A stretch of 7,923 nucleotides of DNA from positions 1 through 7,923 of the forward strand of contig JAKSDN010000442.1 of NCBI GenBank assembly GCA_022360075.1. The letters are read 5' to 3'. Each line of letters begins with the position of its first letter. The stretch's first letter is position 1. Under the pieces are notes generated by a model, which did not search any database, was not told the origin of the DNA, and worked only from the letters and a program-made list of their open reading frames with translations. This DNA comes from Kiloniellales bacterium (GTDB taxonomy: Bacteria > Pseudomonadota > Alphaproteobacteria > Kiloniellales > JAKSDN01). Position numbers and translations under genes: made by a program. Below are positions 1 through 6,212 of this stretch, piece by piece.

Positions 1-588
1 ATCACCGAGATCGACAAGTACCGCAAGGAGCTGGACACGGCGGCGAAGGAACAGGGCTATCGCGTCACGCTGCTCAGCTTCTTGATCAAGGCCAGCGTCT
101 CGGCGCTCAAAACCCACTGGGAGGTCAATTCCTCGATCCACCCGGACGGCGACAAGCGGATCCGCAAGCACTACTACAACGTCGGCTTCGCCGCCGACAC
201 GCCGAACGGGCTGGTCGTGCCGGTGATCAAGGAGGCCGACCGTAAGGGGATCGTCGAGATTTCCAAGGAGCTTGGCGAGCTCAGCGCGAAGGCGCGCAAA
301 GGCGAGCTGAAGAGCGACGAAATGAAGGGCGCGAGCTTCACCATCTCCTCGCTGGGCGGCATCGGCGGCACCTCCTTCACGCCGATCGTCAACGCGCCCG
401 AGGTGGCGATCCTCGGCGTCACCCGTTCGAAGATGGCGCCGGTTTGGGATGGCGAGCAGTTCGTGCCGCGTAACATGCTGCCGCTTTCGCTGAGCTACGA
501 CCACCGAGCGATCGACGGCGCGCTCGCCGCGCGCTTCTGCGCGACGCTGAAACACCTGCTCGGCGACGTCCGCCGGATCATCCTGTGA
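1..588 (+). CDS. aceF: Pyruvate dehydrogenase E2, dihydrolipoamide acetyltransferase, 3' part
   Basis: This is the C-terminal 195 residues of a 2-oxoacid dehydrogenase E2. The frame is open from base 1, so the true start lies upstream and the TTG at 82 is only an internal codon. E2 transfers the acetyl group from lipoate to CoA and forms the core of the cytoplasmic PDH complex. The catalytic domain is recognisable by FTISSLGGIGG (fragment residues 113-123, carrying the conserved active-site Ser), NAPEVAILGV (131-140), and YDHRAIDGA (166-174) with catalytic His168 and Asp172. The segments around PVWDGEQFVPR and MLPLSLSYDHR resemble E. coli AceF, so I infer a PDH with a homodimeric AceE-type E1, probably encoded upstream. 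The lipoyl and subunit-binding domains are outside the window. The E3 gene follows after 13 bases. A succinyltransferase (SucB) is less likely, given the NAPEVAILG and LSYDHR context. I am confident of family and fairly confident of PDH specificity. Confidence 0.93.
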   Translation: MTEIDKYRKELDTAAKEQGYRVTLLSFLIKASVSALKTHWEVNSSIHPDGDKRIRKHYYNVGFAADTPNGLVVPVIKEADRKGIVEISKELGELSAKARKGELKSDEMKGASFTISSLGGIGGTSFTPIVNAPEVAILGVTRSKMAPVWDGEQFVPRNMLPLSLSYDHRAIDGALAARFCATLKHLLGDVRRIIL

Positions 589-593
589 GGGGG
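587..593 (+). promoter_or_regulatory. Ribosome binding site of the E3 gene, overlapping the aceF stop
   Basis: A GAGGGGG run begins inside the TGA stop codon of aceF and ends 8 bases before the ATG at 602. A second GAGG at 596-599 is too close to the start to be the main site. The overlap suggests that E2 and E3 are translated from one mRNA and may be translationally coupled (inference). Confidence 0.6.
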
Positions 594-601
594 CCGAGGT
601 C

Positions 602-2653
602 ATGGTGGCGATAGAGGTCAAGGTCCCGGACATCGGCGACTTCTCCGATGTCCCCGTGATCACGGTGATGGTCGGCCCCGGCGACACGGTGGCCGTGGAA
701 GACCCGCTGATCGAGCTGGAGAGCGACAAGGCGACGATGGAGGTGCCTTCGCCGGTCGCCGGCAAGGTGATCGATCTGATGGTGGCCGAGGGCGACAAGG
801 TCTCCGAGGGCAGCCTGATCCTCAGGATCGAGGCGGAAGGCGAGGCGGCCGAGGCCGCGCCGGCGGTCTCGGAGGAAGGCACGCCGGCGACCGCGGAGCC
901 GGCCGGCTACGGATCGGCCGCCGGGGTGCACGAGACCATCGAGGTCAAGGTGCCCGATATCGGCGACTTCTCCGACGTTCCGGTCATCACGGTCATGGTC
1001 GCGCCGGGCGACGAGGTCGCGGCGGAAGACCCCTTGATCGAGCTCGAGTCCGACAAGGCGACGATGGAGGTGCCGGCGCCCGCCGCCGGCAAGGTGGTGG
1101 AGATCGCGGTCAAGGTCGGCGACACCGTTTCCGAGGGCTCGCTGATCCTGACGCTCTCGACAGGACAGGCCGCCAAGCCGGCCGCCGCACCGGCCGCGCC
1201 GCCGGCCCCGGCCGCGCGCCCGACCGCGCCGGTGCAAGGCGACATCCACGCCGAGATGCTGGTGCTGGGCTCCGGCCCCGGCGGCTACACGGCCGCCTTT
1301 CGGGCCGCCGATCTCGGGCTTCAGACCGTGCTGGTCGAGCGCAACCCGACCCTGGGCGGCGTCTGCCTGAACGTCGGCTGCATCCCCTCCAAGGCCCTGT
1401 TGCATGCGGCGAAGGTGATCACCGAGGCCGAGGAGATGGCCCATTTCGGCGTCAGCTTCGGCCGGCCCAAGATCGACGTCGATGCCCTGCGCGGTTGGAA
1501 GGAGAGCGTGGTCAAGAAGCTGACCGGCGGCCTTTCCGGCCTCGCCAAGGGGCGCAAGGTGCAGGTCGTCGAGGGCACAGGCCAGTTCGCCTCGCCGAAT
1601 TTGCTGCGGGTCACGACGGCGGACGGCGAGAAGACGGTCAGTTTCGACCAGTGCATCGTCGCCGCCGGCTCCGAGCCGGTCGAGCTGCCCTTCATCCCGC
1701 ACGACGATCCGCGCGTGATCGATTCCACCGGGGCTTTGGAACTCGCCGACATCCCCAAGCGTCTTCTCGTGTTGGGCGGCGGGATCATCGGCCTGGAGAT
1801 GGGCTGCGTCTACGACGCGCTCGGCGCGAAGATCACCGTCGTCGAGCTGATGGACCAGATCATTCCCGGCGCCGACAAGGACATCGTCAAGCCGCTGCAC
1901 AAGCGCATCGAGAAGCGCTACGAGAACATCTTCCTCAAGACCAAGGTGACGGCGGTCGAGGCGCAGAAGTCCGGCCTCAAGGTCACCTTCGAGGGCCCGG
2001 ACGGCGTCTCGACGGATACCTTCGACAAGGTGCTGGTCGCCGTCGGCCGCCGCCCGAACGGCAGGATGATCGGCCTCGAGAACTCCGGCGTTGCGGTCGA
2101 CGAGCGCGGCTCCATCGCCGTCGACAAGCAGATGCGCACCAACGTGCCGCACATCTTCGCGATCGGCGACGTGGTCGGCCAGCCGATGCTGGCGCACAAG
2201 GCGGTGCATGAGGGCAAGGTCGCCGCGGAAGTCGCCGCCGGCCACAAGCGCGCCTTCGACGCCCGCGTCATCCCCTCGGTCGCCTACACCGATCCCGAAG
2301 TGGCCTGGGTCGGCCTGACCGAGAGCGAGGCCAAGGCCAAGGGCGTGAAGGTCGGCAAGGGCGCCTTCCCCTGGGCCGCCTCGGGCCGGTCGCTTTCGCT
2401 GGGCCGGGACGAGGGTATGACGAAGGTGCTGTTCGACGAAAGCACGGACCAGGTGATCGGCGCCGGCATCGTCGGCCCCAATGCCGGCGACTTGATCGCG
2501 GAAGTGGCCGTTGCCATCGAGATGGGCTGCGATGCCACCGATATCGGCCACACGATCCATCCTCATCCCACGCTCTCGGAGACGGTCAACTTCGCCGCCG
2601 AGATGTTCGAGGGCACCATCACCGACCTCATGCCGCCGAAGAGGAAGAAGTGA
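602..2653 (+). CDS. lpdA: Dihydrolipoyl dehydrogenase (E3) with two N-terminal lipoyl domains
   Basis: This 683-residue protein reoxidises dihydrolipoyl groups of the PDH complex and reduces NAD+ to NADH. Two lipoyl domains lie at about residues 4-76 and 113-185, each with the ESDKATMEVP lipoylation motif (Lys43 and Lys152). Acidic/Ala and then Ala/Pro-rich linkers (about 77-111 and 188-212) follow them. The flavoprotein part starts near 217: FAD motif GSGPGGY (223-229), redox-active disulfide GGVCLNVGCIPSK (Cys255 and Cys260), NAD-binding GGGIIG (392-397), FAD motif IFAIGDV (518-524), and the dimer-interface catalytic pair in HPHPTLSE (His655, Glu660). All catalytic residues are present. Standard E3 is about 470 residues; the extra length is the lipoyl region. 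Single-lipoyl E3 is known in Neisseria and Ralstonia PDH operons; two domains are less usual. ATG 602 leads directly into the first lipoyl domain and has a good upstream ribosome site. The position after aceF assigns it to PDH rather than to OGDH. Confidence 0.96.
   Translation: MVAIEVKVPDIGDFSDVPVITVMVGPGDTVAVEDPLIELESDKATMEVPSPVAGKVIDLMVAEGDKVSEGSLILRIEAEGEAAEAAPAVSEEGTPATAEPAGYGSAAGVHETIEVKVPDIGDFSDVPVITVMVAPGDEVAAEDPLIELESDKATMEVPAPAAGKVVEIAVKVGDTVSEGSLILTLSTGQAAKPAAAPAAPPAPAARPTAPVQGDIHAEMLVLGSGPGGYTAAFRAADLGLQTVLVERNPTLGGVCLNVGCIPSKALLHAAKVITEAEEMAHFGVSFGRPKIDVDALRGWKESVVKKLTGGLSGLAKGRKVQVVEGTGQFASPNLLRVTTADGEKTVSFDQCIVAAGSEPVELPFIPHDDPRVIDSTGALELADIPKRLLVLGGGIIGLEMGCVYDALGAKITVVELMDQIIPGADKDIVKPLHKRIEKRYENIFLKTKVTAVEAQKSGLKVTFEGPDGVSTDTFDKVLVAVGRRPNGRMIGLENSGVAVDERGSIAVDKQMRTNVPHIFAIGDVVGQPMLAHKAVHEGKVAAEVAAGHKRAFDARVIPSVAYTDPEVAWVGLTESEAKAKGVKVGKGAFPWAASGRSLSLGRDEGMTKVLFDESTDQVIGAGIVGPNAGDLIAEVAVAIEMGCDATDIGHTIHPHPTLSETVNFAAEMFEGTITDLMPPKRKK
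611..829 (+). repeat. Lipoyl-domain repeat, copy 1
   Basis: This is the first copy of an in-frame tandem duplication at the start of the E3 gene, coding residues 4-76 around lipoyl Lys43. By my hand alignment it matches copy 2 at 59 of 73 residues with no gaps, offset by exactly 327 bases. The longest identical DNA run I found is 24 bases (724-747), across the lipoyl-lysine codon. Confidence 0.9.
938..1156 (+). repeat. Lipoyl-domain repeat, copy 2
   Basis: This is the second copy, coding residues 113-185 around lipoyl Lys152. Its 24-base identical stretch is at 1051-1074. The differences from copy 1 cluster in the second half of the domain (around residues 159-173), while the first half and the lysine hairpin are nearly unchanged. 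That is compatible with a fairly recent duplication or with continued recombination between the copies (inference). Confidence 0.9.
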
Positions 2654-2661
2654 TGCGAGGT

Positions 2662-2690
2662 CGGGCGAGGCGCCGAGCCGGCCTTGCCCG
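2662..2690 (+). terminator. Stem-loop after the E3 gene, possible weak terminator
   Basis: The arms 2662-2671 and 2681-2690 pair over 10 base pairs including one G-U, with a 9-base loop, starting 9 bases after the E3 stop. It is followed by CCGCTAATTCG, with no real T-run, so it may be an attenuator or an mRNA-stabilising 3' hairpin instead of a full terminator. A second imperfect hairpin (2701-2709 with 2718-2727, one bulge) follows at once. Confidence 0.35.
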
Positions 2691-2788
2691 CCGCTAATTC
2701 GTCCGCACGGCGTCGATCGTCGCGGACCAACAAGACCGCCGCATCGATGGTGATAGACGGCGGAGATCAGGCGCAGGGCGCCAAAAAT

Positions 2789-2796
2789 GGAGGAGG
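2789..2796 (+). promoter_or_regulatory. Strong ribosome binding site of the dodecin gene
   Basis: GGAGGAGG lies 7 bases before the ATG at 2804, an ideal Shine-Dalgarno match and the best in the window. It fixes the start of the dodecin gene at 2804 and argues against the in-frame TTG at 2684. It also predicts high translation of this small protein. Confidence 0.8.
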
Positions 2797-2803
2797 CTCA
2801 AAC

Positions 2804-3013
2804 ATGAGCGACAGCGTCTACAAGGTCATCGAACTGGTCGGCACGAGTTCCGAATCCTGGGAGCAGGCGGCGGTCAATGCCGTTGAGCGTGCCAGCAAGA
2901 CACTGCGCGACCTGCGCGTCGCCGAGGTGACGTCCCAGGACGTGGTCATCGAGGACGGCAAGGTGAAGGCCTTCCGCACCAAGCTCAACCTGTCGTTCAA
3001 GTTCGAAGACTGA
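2804..3013 (+). CDS. Dodecin family protein
   Basis: This is a 69-residue protein of the usual dodecin length. Dodecins form hollow cytoplasmic dodecamers that bind flavins and sometimes CoA, buffering free flavin. The sequence shows the family pattern: strand 1 VYKVIELVGTS (5-15), a helix with WEQAAVNAVERASKTLRDL (19-37), then two strands with VAEVTSQDVVIEDGKVKAF (39-57) and KLNLSFKFED (60-69). By my alignment to remembered dodecins, the flavin-stacking Trp (Trp36 in the Halobacterium protein) is Val39 here and the flavin-contacting Gln (Gln55) is Arg58. Flavin binding in the classical mode is therefore uncertain. The start is set by the GGAGGAGG site. The gene lies between two flavoenzyme genes and is followed by a hairpin terminator, so it probably ends the transcript from aceF/E3 or forms its own. 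Family assignment is secure; ligand is not. Confidence 0.92.
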   Translation: MSDSVYKVIELVGTSSESWEQAAVNAVERASKTLRDLRVAEVTSQDVVIEDGKVKAFRTKLNLSFKFED

Positions 3014-3020
3014 CCGCGTC

Positions 3021-3064
3021 GTCCCGGGCCCGTTCGCATCTTTCCGCGGGCGGACCCGGGATTT
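3021..3064 (+). terminator. Probable intrinsic terminator after the dodecin gene
   Basis: A long GC-rich hairpin begins 8 bases after the dodecin stop. Arms 3022-3028 and 3055-3061 pair perfectly over 7 base pairs. After one mismatch, 3030-3037 pairs with 3046-3053 over 8 more, including two G-U pairs, with an 8-base loop. The tail is only TTT, so termination may be partial. It suggests that the NDH-2 and oxidase genes form a separate transcription unit. Confidence 0.6.
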
Positions 3065-3097
3065 CGAGAGAAAGACTGAAGAGGCCTTCGTAGCGCG

Positions 3098-4738
3098 ATG
3101 GCGAAGAAGCGGATTCTCGTCCTGGGCGGCGGCTTTGCCGGAGTCTATGCGGCACGTGCCTTGCGCAAACGCCTCGGCTGGGACTACGAGATCGAGCTGG
3201 TCAACGACGTCAACTACTTCGTCTTCCAGCCCTTTCTGCCCGAGGTCGCCGGCGGCCTGATCAACAGCGCCGACGCGGTAACGCCGCTCAGGGACCTGCT
3301 CAAGGGCATCCACTTCCGCAAGGCCGAGGTGCGTTCGATCGATCTCGATAGCCGGACGGTCACGGTCGTTCAGGGCACCCGCCGCCGTCTGATTCCCATC
3401 GCCTGCGACCATCTTGTGATCGCGCTCGGCCAGCGGGTCGATCTTGGCCGGCTGCCGGGGATGAACGAGCATGCCTTCTGGGTGAAGAACCTGGCCGATG
3501 CGCATGAGCTGAGGAACCATGTGATCGACTGCCTGGAGCATGCCGACGTCACCACGGACAGCGAGGCGCGCGAGCGGCTACTCAATTTCGTGGTGGTCGG
3601 TGCCGGTTTCTCGGGCGTCGAGACGGTCGGCGAGATCAAGGAGCTGATCGACGGCGTCATCGCCAACTATCCGAACATCGGGGCGGAAGAGATCAGCGTT
3701 TATCTGGTGGAGTTCGCGCCGAGAATCCTCAACGAGCTGCCGGAGCCGCTTGCGGCTTATGCGCAGCAGAAGCTCGAGCAGCGCGGCGTTGAGGTCCGCC
3801 TTGGCGTCGGCACCGTGTCCGCGACAGCGCGCCGGCTGACCTTGACCGATGGCTCGACGATCCGCTCCAACACCATCGTCGCCACGGTCGGCAACGTCGC
3901 CCATCCGCTGGTCGAAGGCCTGGGGCTGGAGCTCGACAAGGGCAAAATCGTCGTGGATCGCTTTCTCCGCGCCAAGGGCCGCGAGGACGTGTGGGCCGTG
4001 GGCGACGTCGCCCTCATCCCCTTGGTCGATTCGCCGTCGCATCGCGACGACTACGCGCCGCCGACGGCCCAGTTCGCCGTCCGCGAGGGCGGACATGTCG
4101 CGCGCAACTTGGCCCGCGGCGAGCTGGGCGGCGAGCTGCTGCCTTTCAGCTATGAATCGAAAGGCTCTCTCGCGTCGCTGGGCGGCCGGCGTGCGGTCGC
4201 CCTGCTGTTCGGCTTGCGGCTTTCCGGATTCATCGCCTGGCTGATCTGGAAGGCCTTCTACCTGTCGTTTCTGCCCGGCTTCGCGACCCGGGTTCGCGTG
4301 CTGGCAAATTGGGTGCTGGCCGCGGTGCTGCCGCGCAACACCGTGCAGATCCAGCAGGCCAATCGCCCGGCCACGCGCTACTACCATTTCAGCAAGGACG
4401 ACGTCGTCTTCGAGCCGGGCATGATCGCGCAGGGCTTCTACGTCGTGATTGAAGGCAGCTTCGAGCTCACTATCGAGGGCGACGGCGAGACGGGCGGTGA
4501 GCCGATCGTGAAGACCTTCGGACCGGGCGATCACTTCGGCGAGCGGGTGATCCTGGGCGAGGGCCTGCGCACCGGCGCGGTGCGCGCGCTCGAGGACTCG
4601 ATAGTGCTGATCGTCAGCCGGGACGGATTCGAGCGTTTCGCCAGTGCCTTTCCGGTGTTGCGCGAGTACTTCGAGAACTACATCCCGCGCCACTTCCCGA
4701 CCCGGGCCACGCGCGTGCCCGAAGAGCCGGCGACCTGA
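3098..4738 (+). CDS. ndh: Type II NADH:quinone oxidoreductase-like flavoprotein with C-terminal cNMP-binding domain
   Basis: This 546-residue protein resembles NDH-2, a peripheral membrane flavoenzyme that moves electrons from NADH to quinone without pumping protons. FAD-binding GGGFAG is at residues 10-15, NADH-binding GAGFSGVE at 168-175, and the second FAD motif VWAVGD at 298-303. The quinone-site motif of the family appears as AQFAVREGG (324-332). Residues 376-412 are hydrophobic and amphipathic (GFIAWLIWKAFYLSFLPGF and the following helix), as in the NDH-2 membrane anchor. NDH-2 normally ends near here, at about 430 residues. Instead residues 424-528 form a cyclic-nucleotide-binding fold: FEPGMIAQGFYVVIEGSFEL, then GDHFGE (477-482) and LRTGAV (490-495). 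Glu482 and Arg491 match the ribose- and phosphate-binding residues of CRP. The start ATG has a modest upstream GAAGAGG at 3078-3084, 13 bases away. The cytochrome bd genes follow. A sulfide:quinone reductase is less likely, because I see no characteristic cysteines. Function is inferred. Confidence 0.88.
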   Translation: MAKKRILVLGGGFAGVYAARALRKRLGWDYEIELVNDVNYFVFQPFLPEVAGGLINSADAVTPLRDLLKGIHFRKAEVRSIDLDSRTVTVVQGTRRRLIPIACDHLVIALGQRVDLGRLPGMNEHAFWVKNLADAHELRNHVIDCLEHADVTTDSEARERLLNFVVVGAGFSGVETVGEIKELIDGVIANYPNIGAEEISVYLVEFAPRILNELPEPLAAYAQQKLEQRGVEVRLGVGTVSATARRLTLTDGSTIRSNTIVATVGNVAHPLVEGLGLELDKGKIVVDRFLRAKGREDVWAVGDVALIPLVDSPSHRDDYAPPTAQFAVREGGHVARNLARGELGGELLPFSYESKGSLASLGGRRAVALLFGLRLSGFIAWLIWKAFYLSFLPGFATRVRVLANWVLAAVLPRNTVQIQQANRPATRYYHFSKDDVVFEPGMIAQGFYVVIEGSFELTIEGDGETGGEPIVKTFGPGDHFGERVILGEGLRTGAVRALEDSIVLIVSRDGFERFASAFPVLREYFENYIPRHFPTRATRVPEEPAT

Positions 4739-4799
4739 GGGATCGGCCGGGATGTCAGCGCGGGGCGAGAGCGGCCAACTGATCGCGTTTCCGTCTCGG

Positions 4800-4805
4800 A
4801 AAGGA
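4800..4805 (+). promoter_or_regulatory. Ribosome binding site of cydA
   Basis: AAAGGA lies 7 bases before the ATG at 4813 and supports that start. In the 74-base gap after the NDH-2 gene I see no clear terminator, promoter or FNR/ANR-type palindrome, so read-through from the NDH-2 gene is plausible. Confidence 0.55.
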
Positions 4806-4812
4806 CCCTGAG

Positions 4813-6210
4813 ATGGAGTTCGACGCGCTCATCCTCTCGCGCATCCAGTTCGCCTTTGTCGTGAGCTTCCACATCGTCTTCCCCTCCTTCACGATCGGTC
4901 TGGCGTCCTATCTCGCTGTGCTCGAGGGGCTTTGGCTGAAGACCCGCAACGAGCACTTCAAGGCGCTCTACCAGTTCTGGCTCAAGGTCTTCGCGGTCGC
5001 CTTCGGCATGGGCGTGGTCTCCGGCGTGGTGATGAGCTTCCAGTTCGGCCAGAACTGGAGCCGCTTCAGCGATGCCACCGGGCCCATCCTCGGGCCGCTG
5101 CTGAACTACGAGGTGCTGACGGCCTTCTTCCTCGAGGCGGGGTTCTTGGGGGTCATGCTGTTCGGCTGGGGCCGTGTCTCGGAGAAGGTGCACTTCTTCG
5201 CGACGCTCATGGTCGCGGTCGGCACGCTGATCTCGACCTTCTGGATCCTCTCGGCCAATAGCTGGATGCACACGCCGGCCGGCTTCGAGCTGCGCGACGG
5301 CATCTTCTATCCGACCGACTGGTTCGCGGTCGTCTTCAACCCCTCGTTTCCCTATCGTCTGACCCACATGGTGACGGCGGCCTATCTGACCACGGCCTTC
5401 GTCGTGCTCGGGGTCGCCGGCTGGCATCTGATCCGCAGCCACATCGTCGAGCGTGCGAAGATCATGATGCGCATGGCGCTCGGCCTGATCGTGATCCTGG
5501 CGCCGCTGCAGGTCCTGATCGGCGATCTACACGGGATCAATGTGCTCGAGCACCAGCCGGTCAAGATCGCCGCCATGGAGGGGCATTGGGAGACCAAGCG
5601 GGGCGCGCCCTTCGTCGTTTTCGGCCTGCCCGACGAGCAGGCTGAGGAGAACCGGTTGGAGCTCGCCATCCCCTATCTCGGCAGCTTCATCCTTACCAGA
5701 GACTTCCTCGGCGAGGTGAAGGGTCTGAAGGATTGGCCGGCCGAGGAGCGGCCGCCGGTCTTCATCGTGTTCTGGGCCTTCCGGGTGATGGTCGGGCTCG
5801 GCCTGCTGATGGTCGCGACCGGTGCCGTTGGGGCCCTTCTCTGGTGGAAGGGACGGCTCTTCGAGTCCCGCTGGTTCCTGCAGTGGGTGCGTGTGATGTC
5901 GCCTTCGGGCTTCATCGCCATTCTCGCCGGCTGGTTCACGGCGGAGGTCGGCCGCCAGCCCTACGTCGTCTACGGTCTCATGCGCACAGCCGATGCCGTC
6001 TCGCCGGTCGCGGCCGGCGCCGTCGGTCTGTCATTCCTGCTCTTCGCGGTCACCTACACCGTCGTCTTCGCTGCCGGCATCTACTACATCCTGCGCCTGC
6101 TGCGCAAAGGCCCGGTCGACGCGACCGTGCTGTCGCTCACGGACCTCTACCGCCGTGCGGCGCGGCCCCTCGGCGAGCGCGGCGGGGCGCGGCTGGAGGC
6201 TGGGGAGTAG
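4813..6210 (+). CDS. cydA: Cytochrome bd ubiquinol oxidase subunit I, CIO type
   Basis: This 465-residue integral membrane protein oxidises quinol and carries the three hemes of a bd oxidase. About nine hydrophobic helices are visible. Conserved residues are in place: His20 (high-spin heme, E. coli His19), Glu100 and Glu108 (proton path, E. coli Glu99 and Glu107), His185 in RLTHMVTAAYL (heme b558), Met326 in FRVMVG (other b558 ligand), and Lys251 and Glu256 in the quinol loop (HQPVKIAAMEGHWE). The Q-loop between about 257 and 315 is short, and the GRQP motif reads GRQPYVVYG (380-388). Both are typical of the cyanide-insensitive oxidase (CioA) branch as opposed to E. coli CydA. The start is supported by AAAGGA 7 bases upstream. 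Subunit II starts 2 bases after the stop. The upstream NDH-2 could supply the quinol (inference). Alternative symbol: cioA. Confidence 0.96.
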   Translation: MEFDALILSRIQFAFVVSFHIVFPSFTIGLASYLAVLEGLWLKTRNEHFKALYQFWLKVFAVAFGMGVVSGVVMSFQFGQNWSRFSDATGPILGPLLNYEVLTAFFLEAGFLGVMLFGWGRVSEKVHFFATLMVAVGTLISTFWILSANSWMHTPAGFELRDGIFYPTDWFAVVFNPSFPYRLTHMVTAAYLTTAFVVLGVAGWHLIRSHIVERAKIMMRMALGLIVILAPLQVLIGDLHGINVLEHQPVKIAAMEGHWETKRGAPFVVFGLPDEQAEENRLELAIPYLGSFILTRDFLGEVKGLKDWPAEERPPVFIVFWAFRVMVGLGLLMVATGAVGALLWWKGRLFESRWFLQWVRVMSPSGFIAILAGWFTAEVGRQPYVVYGLMRTADAVSPVAAGAVGLSFLLFAVTYTVVFAAGIYYILRLLRKGPVDATVLSLTDLYRRAARPLGERGGARLEAGE

Positions 6211-6212
6211 GT

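Noticed and set aside
1495..2211. Plus-strand frame of 238 codons inside the E3 gene
   Set aside because: It is an Arg-rich alternate-frame shadow of E3 with no recognisable motif. The 3849-4244 and 5993-7237 frames are rejected for the same reason.
578..2566. Minus-strand open frame of 662 codons opposite the E3 gene
   Set aside because: It is a shadow of GC-rich coding sequence: rich in Asp, His, Arg and Gly with low-complexity runs, no domain pattern, and fully opposite a gene with all catalytic motifs. The same applies to the long minus-strand frames at 2798-3541, 3578-4693, 4678-5442 and 6147-7493.
2684..2803. N-terminal extension of the dodecin from an in-frame TTG at 2684
   Set aside because: The 40 added residues resemble no dodecin, and the strong GGAGGAGG site with ATG 2804 gives the exact family length.
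2660..2803. Possible sigma-54 (-24/-12) promoter before the dodecin gene, given a sigma-54 activator nearby
   Set aside because: The TTGC at 2684 has no TGGCAC-like element at the required distance, and no other GG-N10-GC match with flanking consensus was found by eye.
4739..4812. FNR/ANR-type operator upstream of cydA
   Set aside because: No TTGAT-N4-ATCAA-like palindrome is present; only an isolated TGATC half-like string at 4780-4784.
5733..6212. Upstream extension of the cydB frame
   Set aside because: It is an open but Arg/Gly/Ala-rich frame inside cydA. The true start at 6213 has a ribosome site and begins the conserved first helix.
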